From the NCBI RefSeq assembly GCF_900115775.1, contig NZ_FOXS01000013.1, forward strand, positions 1 through 39,019: a DNA stretch of 39,019 bases, given 5' to 3'. This DNA is from Hymenobacter arizonensis (lineage in GTDB: Bacteria; Bacteroidota; Bacteroidia; Cytophagales; Hymenobacteraceae). The notes under the pieces are model-generated. The model was given only the letters and a program-made list of their open reading frames with translations. It made no database searches and was not told where the DNA came from. Below, one piece after another: positions 24,528 through 31,827 of the stretch (the stretch's first letter is position 1; each line of letters begins with the position of its first letter). The translations under genes and the position numbers were made by a program.

Positions 24528-25851
24528 CAACACGCTTTCCAAGACTGAATTTTTCACGGGTATCGATACCATTCGCTTCGAGGGTCGCGAGTCGGACAAC
24601 CCGCTTTCCTTTAAATGGTACGACGAAAACCGCGTGGTTGGCGGCAAGACGATGAAGGAGCACCTGCGCTTCGCCGTGTCGTACTGGCACACCTTCACCG
24701 GCACTGGCGGCGACCCGTTCGGCCCCGGTACCAAGCAGTTTGCCTGGGACTCGCACCACGAAATCATCGGCCGCGCCAAGGACAAGATGGACGCCGCGTT
24801 TGAGTTTTTCACCAAGCTCGGCACGCCCTACTACTGCTTCCACGACATTGACCTGGTGGAGGAAGGCGACTCGCTGGCCGAGTACGAGCGCAACCTCCAA
24901 ACCATCGTCGACTACGCCAAGCAGCACCAGCAGGACAGCGGTGTGAAGCTGCTCTGGGGCACGGCCAACGTGTTTTCGCACCCGCGCTACATGAACGGCG
25001 CCAGCACCAACCCCGACTTCCAGGTAGTGGCCCACGCCGCTACGCAGGTCAAGAATGCCATCGACGCGACCATCGCGCTGGGCGGCGAAGGCTACACTTT
25101 CTGGGGCGGCCGCGAGGGCTACATGACCCTGCTCAACACTAGCATGAAGCGGGAGCTCGACCACATGGGCCGCTTCTTGAGCATTGCCCGCGACTACGCC
25201 CGCCAGCAGGGCTTCAAGGGCAAGTTCTTCATCGAGCCCAAACCGGCCGAACCCACCAAGCACCAGTACGACTTCGACGCGGCCACGGTCATTGGCTTCC
25301 TGAAAGAATACGGCTTGGAAAAGGACTTCATGCTGAACCTGGAAACGAACCACGCTACGCTGGCGGGCCACACCTTCCAGCACGAGTTGCAAATAGCCGC
25401 TGACAATAACATGTTGGGCTCGATGGACGCCAACCGCGGCGACTACCAGAACGGCTGGGATACCGACCAGTTTCCCAACAATATCAATGAGTTGACGGAG
25501 TGCATGCTCATCATTCTGGAGCATGGTGGCATCTCGCCTGGCGGCATCAACTTCGACGCCAAAACGCGCCGTAACTCGACGGACCTGGAAGATATTTTCG
25601 TGGCCCACATCAGTGGCATGGACACCTTCGCCCGCGCCCTGGTGGTGGCGAATGACATCCTGGAAAAGTCGCCTTACAAGAAGTTTCGCACGGAGCGCTA
25701 CGCCTCGTTCGATTCCGGCCAGGGTGCCGAGTTCGAGCGCGGCGGCCTGACCCTGGAAGACCTGCGCACCATTGCCCACAAATCGGGTGAGCCCACGCCC
25801 AAGAGCGGCAAGCAGGAGTGGCTGGAAGCCATTATCAACCAGTACATCTAA
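24520..25851 (+). CDS. xylA: Xylose isomerase
   Basis: Interconverts D-xylose and D-xylulose, cytoplasmic TIM-barrel metalloenzyme. 443 residues, the length of the class II (longer N-terminus) form. Signatures: FAVSYWHTFTGTGGDPFG, active-site base His108 in YCFHDIDL, LWGTANVFSHPRYMNGA, GGEGYTFWGGREGY, metal ligand Glu239 with Lys241 in FIEPKP, NLETNHATLAGHTFQHEL, GSMDANRGDYQNGWDTDQFP and GGINFDAKTRRNS. All expected residues appear present. It overlaps xylB and ends just before the palindrome at 25869-25972. Confidence 0.98.
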   Translation: MSSNTLSKTEFFTGIDTIRFEGRESDNPLSFKWYDENRVVGGKTMKEHLRFAVSYWHTFTGTGGDPFGPGTKQFAWDSHHEIIGRAKDKMDAAFEFFTKLGTPYYCFHDIDLVEEGDSLAEYERNLQTIVDYAKQHQQDSGVKLLWGTANVFSHPRYMNGASTNPDFQVVAHAATQVKNAIDATIALGGEGYTFWGGREGYMTLLNTSMKRELDHMGRFLSIARDYARQQGFKGKFFIEPKPAEPTKHQYDFDAATVIGFLKEYGLEKDFMLNLETNHATLAGHTFQHELQIAADNNMLGSMDANRGDYQNGWDTDQFPNNINELTECMLIILEHGGISPGGINFDAKTRRNSTDLEDIFVAHISGMDTFARALVVANDILEKSPYKKFRTERYASFDSGQGAEFERGGLTLEDLRTIAHKSGEPTPKSGKQEWLEAIINQYI

Positions 25852-25868
25852 GCGACAATCAGCAAAAA

Positions 25869-25972
25869 AGACCGTTGTGCTGCGTGTAGTCGAAGCGGCT
25901 CTGCCACGAGTGAAACCCCTTCGCTGCAACGAAGCGGCAGGGCTGCTTTGATTACGCACAGCACAACGGTCT
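25869..25972. repeat. 37-bp imperfect inverted repeat after xylA
   Basis: Arms 25869-25905 and 25936-25972, beginning AGACCGTTGTGCTG and ending AGCACAACGGTCT, with a 30-base loop that itself holds CTTCG-ctgcaa-CGAAG. The arms differ at six of 37 positions, all transitions. Five of the six still pair as G-U in the rightward transcript. It may serve as the xylA terminator or be a dispersed palindromic element. It lacks a T-run. Confidence 0.8.
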
Positions 25973-25980
25973 GAAGATTA

Positions 25981-25996
25981 AACTCTGCGAAGAGTT
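25981..25996. other. GNRA-tetraloop hairpin
   Basis: AACTCT-GCGA-AGAGTT, a six-pair stem closed by a GCGA tetraloop, 8 bases after the large palindrome. It is likely part of the same structured 3' region of the xylA transcript. Confidence 0.5.
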
Positions 25997-26070
25997 AACC
26001 CAAAAACAGAACTGGCCGGCCGCCAAGTGGTGGGAATAGCAAGGCGGCCAGCTGGGGATGTTTTGCCGAC

Positions 26071-26223
26071 TGCCCCGGGTTCGAGTGAACCCGTTGGCAG
26101 GCGGCGGCTCCGGCGTTCCGGCACGAAGATAGGCCCGTTGGTGAGCGGGCCAAACTTCACGCGAGCCACTGTGCTTGCAGGCCGGAACGTCGTTTTGCCG
26201 TCGGCTGGTGCCAAGGCACCAGC
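26071..26223 (+). other. Highly structured leader of the GH51 gene
   Basis: Several good hairpins lie in the non-coding stretch before GH51: TGCC-c-CGGGTTC-gagt-GAACCCG-tt-GGCA (26071-26099), GGCCCG / CGGGCC (26132-26151), the outer pair CGTTCCGG / CCGGAACG (26114-26121 with 26182-26189) that encloses the previous hairpin, and GCTGGTGCC-aa-GGCACCAGC (26204-26223). No riboswitch class is recognised. It could be an attenuating leader, an mRNA-stability element or a worn repeat element. Together with the palindrome before it, this fills most of the 404-base gap between xylA and GH51. Confidence 0.5.
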
Positions 26224-26255
26224 TTGGAGGCCAAACCTCACTCACCATTGACCTT

Positions 26256-27842
26256 ATGACCATGAACTTTCCCAAACGCCTGGCGGCGGTAGCCACTTTA
26301 AGCTTCGCTGTTTCAACTGCTGCCTCGGCCCAACCGAAGGAAGGCGCAAGCCAAACCGTGCAAATGACCGTGCAGGCCGGCGACCCCAAGCTGCAAATCA
26401 GCAAGCACATCTACGGGCACTTTGCCGAGCACCTGGGCCGCTGCATTTACGGCGGCTTTTGGGCCGATAAAGATTCGAAGGCCCCACAGCAGGGCCGCAT
26501 CCGCATGGATATTGTGGAGGCCCTGAAGAAAATCAAGGTGCCCAACCTGCGTTGGCCCGGCGGCTGCTTCGCCGACACCTACCACTGGCGCGATGGCGTG
26601 GGCCCTACGGCCCAGCGGCCCAAAATGCTGAACATGTGGTGGGGCAATAATTTAGAAGACAACAGCTTCGGAACTCATGAGTTTCTGGAGCTCTGCAACC
26701 TGCTCGGCACCGAGCCCTACCTGGCCGCCAACGTGGGCAGTGGCACGGTGCAGGAAATGGCGGGCTGGATGGAATACCTCAACTCCAACGACGATACCCC
26801 GCTGGTGCTGGAACGCCGCAAAAACGGCCACCCGGAACCATACAAGGTGACGTGGTGGGGCATCGGCAACGAAAGCTGGGGCTGCGGCGGCAACATGACC
26901 GCCGAGTATTACACCGACGTGTACAAGCGCTACGCCACGTTCGCCCACAACTACCCGGCCTCGCCGGGGCTGAAGAAAATTGTGAGCGGCGCCAACGGCG
27001 ACGATGCCCACTGGACGGAAACGTGCATGAAGAACATCCCGCTGAACCAGATGTGGGGCCTCACCCTGCACCAGTACACGCTGCCCACCGGCAGCTGGAC
27101 CGGCAGCAAGGGTTCGGCGACGAATTTTGACGAGGCGCAGTACTTCAACACCCTGAAAAACTGCCTGAAGATGGAGGCCGTGGTGACCAAACACGCCGCC
27201 ATCATGGACAAGTACGATAAGGACAAGAAGGTGGCGTTGCTCGTAGACGAATGGGGCGTGTGGACCGATGTGGAGCCCGGCACCAACCCCGGCTTCCTGT
27301 ACCAGCAAAACACCCTGCGCGACGCCCTGGTGGCCGGCACCACGCTCAACATCTTCAACAACCACTGCGACCGGGTGCGCGGCGCCAATCTCGCCCAGGC
27401 CGTGAACGTGCTGCAGGCCGTCATCCTAACGGAAAAGGACAAAATGCTGCTCACGCCCACCTACCACCTTTTTGACCTCTACCAGGTGCACCAGGACGCG
27501 CAGTACCTGCCGCTGCAATTCAGCAGCCCGGACTACGCCGTGGGCAACGATAAAATACCGGCCCTGAACGCCTCGGCCTCCAAGGATGCCAAGGGCGCGG
27601 TGCACATCTCCCTGGTAAACCTGGACCCGAACAAAGCCCTCAAGCTGGAAACGGCCCTGGCTGGCGTGAGCTGGAAAAACGTGACCGGCCGGATTTTGAC
27701 CTCGGCCAAAATCAACGATTACAACACGTTTGACAAGCCCAACAACGTGAAGCTGGCTGTTTTCTCCGGGGCCAAAAAGCGCGGCGACAAGCTGGCCGTG
27801 GAGCTGCCGCCGAAGTCGGTGGTGGTGCTGGAATTAAAATAA
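26256..27842 (+). CDS. GH51 alpha-L-arabinofuranosidase
   Basis: Removes arabinofuranosyl side groups from arabinoxylan or arabino-oligomers. The ATG at 26256 gives 528 residues starting MTMNFPKR, with a signal peptide ending ASAQ at about residue 26. An ATG six bases later is equally usable, and an open frame further upstream runs through the hairpin-rich leader. The family start is ISKHIYGHFAEHLGRCIYGG, then LRWPGGCFADTYHW. General acid/base Glu206 lies in WGIGNESWGCGG, and nucleophile Glu332 in LLVDEWGVW. TIM barrel, then a C-terminal beta-sandwich ending KSVVVLELK. The signal peptide predicts a periplasmic enzyme. First gene of the rightward glycosidase run; GH10 starts 54 bases after its stop. 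Confidence 0.96.
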   Translation: MTMNFPKRLAAVATLSFAVSTAASAQPKEGASQTVQMTVQAGDPKLQISKHIYGHFAEHLGRCIYGGFWADKDSKAPQQGRIRMDIVEALKKIKVPNLRWPGGCFADTYHWRDGVGPTAQRPKMLNMWWGNNLEDNSFGTHEFLELCNLLGTEPYLAANVGSGTVQEMAGWMEYLNSNDDTPLVLERRKNGHPEPYKVTWWGIGNESWGCGGNMTAEYYTDVYKRYATFAHNYPASPGLKKIVSGANGDDAHWTETCMKNIPLNQMWGLTLHQYTLPTGSWTGSKGSATNFDEAQYFNTLKNCLKMEAVVTKHAAIMDKYDKDKKVALLVDEWGVWTDVEPGTNPGFLYQQNTLRDALVAGTTLNIFNNHCDRVRGANLAQAVNVLQAVILTEKDKMLLTPTYHLFDLYQVHQDAQYLPLQFSSPDYAVGNDKIPALNASASKDAKGAVHISLVNLDPNKALKLETALAGVSWKNVTGRILTSAKINDYNTFDKPNNVKLAVFSGAKKRGDKLAVELPPKSVVVLELK

Positions 27843-27896
27843 GTATTCGCCGAGGCGGCTGTGGCTGGTGCCCGGCTGCCCCCTCAGTTAGAACCG

Positions 27897-29015
27897 ATGA
27901 TGAAGCCTCAGAAAGCCCTCGCATACCTCACGCTGGCCGGCCTTGGCCTAGGTTTCGGCCCGAAGGCAGACCAGCCCTTGAAAGATGCTTTCAAGAAGGA
28001 TTTTTACGTGGGCGTGGCCCTCAGCAACCGCCAGGTTAGCGGCCGCGACCCCAAGTCGATGGACCTGGTTAAGCAACAGTTTAACACCATCAGCCCGGAG
28101 AACCTGCTGAAGTGGGAGGCTGTGCATCCGCAGCCCACCCAGTACAACTTCAAGCCGGCCGACGACTACGTGGCCTTTGGGCAGCAAAACAAGATGTTCA
28201 CCATCGGCCATACCCTGATGTGGCACCAGCAAACGCCCAAGTGGGTGTTTGAGGACGCGGAAGGCAAACCCGCCAGCCGAGAAGTGCTGCTGAAGCGGCT
28301 GGAAGAGCACATCAACAGGGTGGTGGGGCGCTACAAGGGCAAAATTGCGGGTTGGGATGTGGTGAACGAAGCCATTGACGACCAGCAGGGCGACCTGCGC
28401 AAAACCAAGTGGCTGGAAATCCTCGGCGAGGATTTTGCCGCCAAGGCCTTTGAGTACGCCCGCAAGGCCGACCCCAAAGCGCAGCTTTACTACAACGACT
28501 ACAGCCTATACCGCCCCGAAAAGCGGGCGGGCGTCATCAAACTAGTGAAGAGCCTGCAGGCGAAGGGCATCAAGGTAGATGCCATTGGGATGCAGGGCCA
28601 TTACGGCCTCACCAAGCCCAGCCTGGACCAAGTGGAGGCTAGCATTGTGGCCTTCTCGCAACTGGGCTGCAAGGTCAACTTCACGGAGCTGGACATCGAC
28701 GTGCTGCCCAACCCCAGCCGCCGCCAAGGCGCCGACATCGCCGAAACCTTCAGCGCCGACGCCAAATACAACGTGTACACCACTGGCCTGCCCGACTCGG
28801 TGCAGCAGCAGCTGACCAAGCGCTACGCCGACCTATTTGCCCTGTTTCGCAAGCACCGCAACGTTATCGACCGGATTACCCTCTGGGGCGTCTCGGACGC
28901 CGACTCCTGGCTGAACGACTGGCCCATTCGGGGCCGCACCAGCTACCCTTTGCTGTTTGACCGCAATCTGCAGCCGAAGCCTGCAGTCAAAGCGGTGTTG
29001 CAGGCGGCCAAGTAA
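27897..29015 (+). CDS. GH10 endo-1,4-beta-xylanase
   Basis: Cleaves the xylan backbone. The start at 27897 (MMKPQKALAY) gives 372 residues with a short hydrophobic leader (LTLAGLGLGFGP) that looks like a weak signal peptide. No lipobox cysteine is visible, so whether it is surface-bound or periplasmic is open. GH10 blocks: FNTISPENLLKWE, IGHTLMWHQQTPKW, acid/base Glu158 in WDVVNEAI, YYNDYS, IGMQGHY, nucleophile Glu264 in FTELDI, and LWGVSDADSWL. Single-domain enzyme of typical catalytic length, with no carbohydrate-binding module. It is the only recognisable endo-acting xylanase in the window. A perfect 32-bp palindrome follows it. Confidence 0.96.
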   Translation: MMKPQKALAYLTLAGLGLGFGPKADQPLKDAFKKDFYVGVALSNRQVSGRDPKSMDLVKQQFNTISPENLLKWEAVHPQPTQYNFKPADDYVAFGQQNKMFTIGHTLMWHQQTPKWVFEDAEGKPASREVLLKRLEEHINRVVGRYKGKIAGWDVVNEAIDDQQGDLRKTKWLEILGEDFAAKAFEYARKADPKAQLYYNDYSLYRPEKRAGVIKLVKSLQAKGIKVDAIGMQGHYGLTKPSLDQVEASIVAFSQLGCKVNFTELDIDVLPNPSRRQGADIAETFSADAKYNVYTTGLPDSVQQQLTKRYADLFALFRKHRNVIDRITLWGVSDADSWLNDWPIRGRTSYPLLFDRNLQPKPAVKAVLQAAK

Positions 29016-29074
29016 GGCTTGAGAAGAAACCGCAACGACTTTCAAGGAAGTAGCAAAGTTCGAGCAAAACCACG

Positions 29075-29160
29075 GTCATGCAGAGCGCAGCGAAGCATCT
29101 CGCGTGGGGTAGTAAATGATTACTCAAGCACGCGAGATGCTTCGCTGCGCTCTGCATGAC
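29075..29160. repeat. Perfect 32-bp inverted repeat after GH10
   Basis: Arms 29075-29106 and 29129-29160 are exact reverse complements (GTCATGCAGAGCGCAGCGAA... and ...TTCGCTGCGCTCTGCATGAC), separated by 22 bases that include AGTAA-atga-TTACT. The GAGCGCAG-CGAAGC core resembles the arms of the repeats after xylA and GH43, which suggests one family of intergenic palindromes. No T-run follows. It may stop or protect transcripts between GH10 and GH115, or be a non-autonomous mobile repeat. Confidence 0.88.
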
Positions 29161-29197
29161 GAGCTTGATTATTAAGCTGGCCAATACATTCTACGCT

Positions 29198-31795
29198 ATG
29201 AAAACGATATCCTTCCGCCTATTGCTGCTGCCCTTGGCAGTTCTGCTTAATACCGTCGGCGCGCTGGCTCAAACAACCTTGCCGGTCGGCGCGACTACTG
29301 TCGCGTTCAAGAAGGGCAAAGGCGACTTCACGCTGGCTGCGGCGGGCAAGACCGCGCCCATCTATGTCAGTGCCAGCGACTGGCCGGGGGTGCTGCGCGC
29401 TGCCAAGGACCTGCAGGCCGATGTGCAGCGCGTGACTAAGGTTGCGCCCGCTTTCGCCACCACCAAGCCGGCAGGGCAGGAGGTCGTCCTCATCGGTACC
29501 ATCGGCAAAAGCCCGCTGATTGACCAGCTGATTAAAGACAAAAAGCTCGATGCCAAGGGCGTGGCCGGGCGGTGGGAAACCTTTGTGCGGCAGGTGGTGG
29601 AAAAGCCCATGCCCGGCGTAGAGCGCGCCCTGGTAATTGCCGGCAGCGACAAGCGCGGCACCATCTTCGGAATTTACGACCTCTCGGGCCAGATTGGCGT
29701 GTCGCCGTGGTACTGGTGGGCCGACGTGCCGGTGCAGCCCCAAAGCGCACTTTACGTGGCACCCGCCCGCTACACCCTGGGCGAGCCCGCCGTGAAGTAC
29801 CGCGGCATTTTCCTCAACGACGAAGCGCCGGCGCTCTCGGGCTGGGCCAAGGAGAAGTTCGGCGGCATCAACTCCAAGATGTACGTCCACGTGTTTGAGC
29901 TGATTCTGCGCCTGCGCGGCAACTACCTGTGGCCCGCGATGTGGGGCAACGCCTTCAACGACGACGACAAGCAGAGCCCGGTGCTGGCCGACGAGTACGG
30001 CGTGGTGATGGGCACCTCCCACCACGAGCCCATGGTGCGCTCGCAGCAGGAGTGGAAACGTTTTGGCTCCGGGGCCTGGAACTACCAGACCAATGCCAAG
30101 CTGCTCCAGGACTTCTGGCGGCAGGGCATCCGGAACATGGGCACCAAGGAAAGCATCGTGACCGTGGGTATGCGCGGCGACGGTGACGAGCCCATGAGCG
30201 AGGGCAGCAACATTGCCCTGCTCGAAAAAATTGTGGCCGACCAACGCCAGATTCTGGCCGAAGAAACCCGCAAGCCCGCCGACCAAACCCCGCAGCTGTG
30301 GGCCCTCTACAAGGAAGTGCAGGACTACTACGACAAGGGCATGCGCGTGCCCGACGACGTGACCCTGCTGCTCTGCGACGACAACTGGGGCAACATCCGC
30401 AAGCTGCCCAAAGTGGGGGAGAAGCCCCGCAAGGGTGGCTACGGCATCTACTACCACTTCGACTACGTGGGCGGCCCGCGCAACTACAAATGGCTGAACA
30501 CGAACCCGCTGCCGCGAATTTGGGAGCAGATGCACTTGGCGCACGAGTACAAAGCCAACGAGATTTGGATAGTGAACGTGGGCGACCTTAAGCCCATGGA
30601 ACTGCCCATCAGCTTCTTCCTCGACTACGCCTGGAACCCTGACCGCATTCCGGCTACCGGCGTGGCGGCTTACACGCAGCGCTGGGCTGCCCAGCAGTTT
30701 GGCCCGACGTACGCTGCTGAAATCGGCGACATCTTGGCGAAATACGCCAAGTACAACGCCCGCCGCAAGCCCGAATTGCTCGACGCCAACACTTACAGCC
30801 TGGCCACCGGCGAGTGGGCCACGGTGGTGGCCGAATACAACCAGCTCCTGGCCCGGGCCGAGGCCATCAACCAGAAGATTCCCGCCGCCAGCCGCGACGC
30901 CTACTATCAGGTAGTGCTGCACCCCGTGCAGGCCTGTGCCAACCTCAACGAGCTGTACTACACCGTGGCCCAGAACCGCGAGGCAGCCAAAACGGGTCAG
31001 GCTACCACCAATGCGCTGGCCGAAAAAGCCAAGGCTCTGTACGCAAACGACGCGGAGATTACCAAGCGCTACCATGCGGTGGCCGGCGGCAAATGGAACC
31101 ACATGATGGACCAGACGCACATCGGCTACACTTACTGGCAGCAGCCGGAGGCGAACAAAATGCCCGAGGTAACGACCTTGCAGGCCGGCACCGCCGCGGC
31201 CCCGGTTGCCGCAGCCAAGCCTGCCGCTGCTGAAACCGCCGCTTACGTTTCGCTCGAAGCCGAGCAGTACACGCAGGCCGTGAACGCCGGCCCCATCACT
31301 TGGCAGCTCCTGCCCGACCTGGGCCGGACCGCCGGCGCCGTCACGACTTTTCCGGTCACGGCCGCGCCTACTGCCGCGCCGGGCGGCAGCAGTCCGCATC
31401 TGCAGTACCGCATCACGCTGACTCAGGCCGGCCCCGTGACGGTGAGCGCCTACCTGGCCCCGACACTGGACTTCACTAATACCACCGGCCTGCGTTACGC
31501 CGTGTCCATCGACGACGAGGCCCCGCAGCTCGTGAACCTGCACACCGGCCTGGCTCCGGAAAATGGCAACCGGCCTTGGCAGCAAGCAGTAGCCGAGAGC
31601 ATCATTCTGAAAACCTCGCAGCACAACGTGGCCGCGGCCGGCACGCACGTGCTCAAGTTCTGGCGCGTAGACCCCGGCGTGGTGCTCGAAAAGCTGGTGG
31701 TGAGCACGGGCGCGCTGCCCGCTACTTACCTTGGTCCGCCGGCGAACGTCACTTCAAAGCCTAAAAGCGAAAAGAGTAGTCTGGGCCGGCGTTAA
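29198..31795 (+). CDS. GH115 xylan alpha-1,2-glucuronidase
   Basis: Removes (4-O-methyl-)glucuronate from internal or terminal xylose of polymeric glucuronoxylan, complementing GH67, which acts on oligomer ends. The ATG at 29198 (MKTISFRLLLL) is chosen because it starts a clear signal peptide ending ALAQ at about residue 25. An earlier ATG at 29156 lies inside the palindrome. 865 residues. GH115 blocks: KRGTIFGIYDLSGQIGVSPW, KYRGIFLNDEAPALSGWAKE, RGNYLWPAMWGNAFNDDD, MGTSHHEPMVRSQQEW, VTVGMRGDGDEPM, LCDDNWGNIRKLP, YYHFDYVGGPRNYKWLNT, and KWNHMMDQTHIGYTYW. An alanine-rich linker near residue 665 leads to the C-terminal GH115_C beta-sandwich (YVSLEAEQY onward). GH127/146 starts 32 bases after its stop. 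Confidence 0.96.
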   Translation: MKTISFRLLLLPLAVLLNTVGALAQTTLPVGATTVAFKKGKGDFTLAAAGKTAPIYVSASDWPGVLRAAKDLQADVQRVTKVAPAFATTKPAGQEVVLIGTIGKSPLIDQLIKDKKLDAKGVAGRWETFVRQVVEKPMPGVERALVIAGSDKRGTIFGIYDLSGQIGVSPWYWWADVPVQPQSALYVAPARYTLGEPAVKYRGIFLNDEAPALSGWAKEKFGGINSKMYVHVFELILRLRGNYLWPAMWGNAFNDDDKQSPVLADEYGVVMGTSHHEPMVRSQQEWKRFGSGAWNYQTNAKLLQDFWRQGIRNMGTKESIVTVGMRGDGDEPMSEGSNIALLEKIVADQRQILAEETRKPADQTPQLWALYKEVQDYYDKGMRVPDDVTLLLCDDNWGNIRKLPKVGEKPRKGGYGIYYHFDYVGGPRNYKWLNTNPLPRIWEQMHLAHEYKANEIWIVNVGDLKPMELPISFFLDYAWNPDRIPATGVAAYTQRWAAQQFGPTYAAEIGDILAKYAKYNARRKPELLDANTYSLATGEWATVVAEYNQLLARAEAINQKIPAASRDAYYQVVLHPVQACANLNELYYTVAQNREAAKTGQATTNALAEKAKALYANDAEITKRYHAVAGGKWNHMMDQTHIGYTYWQQPEANKMPEVTTLQAGTAAAPVAAAKPAAAETAAYVSLEAEQYTQAVNAGPITWQLLPDLGRTAGAVTTFPVTAAPTAAPGGSSPHLQYRITLTQAGPVTVSAYLAPTLDFTNTTGLRYAVSIDDEAPQLVNLHTGLAPENGNRPWQQAVAESIILKTSQHNVAAAGTHVLKFWRVDPGVVLEKLVVSTGALPATYLGPPANVTSKPKSEKSSLGRR

Positions 31796-31827
31796 GCTCC
31801 TAGTAAGTACTCAATTCAGCAATAGTG

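Noticed and set aside
26175..26255. Upstream start for GH51 at 26175
   Set aside because: It would translate through the hairpin-rich leader and bury the signal peptide 27 residues inside the protein.
29156..29197. GH115 start at the ATG at 29156
   Set aside because: That ATG lies inside the 32-bp palindrome and would put 14 residues before a clean signal peptide that starts at 29198.
29219..31648. Very long open frame (809 codons) on the minus strand opposite GH115
   Set aside because: Antisense shadow caused by GC-rich codons; no domain resemblance, and the plus strand encodes a complete GH115. The same holds for long antisense frames opposite susD 1, susC 1, GH67, xylB, xylA, GH43 and GH97.
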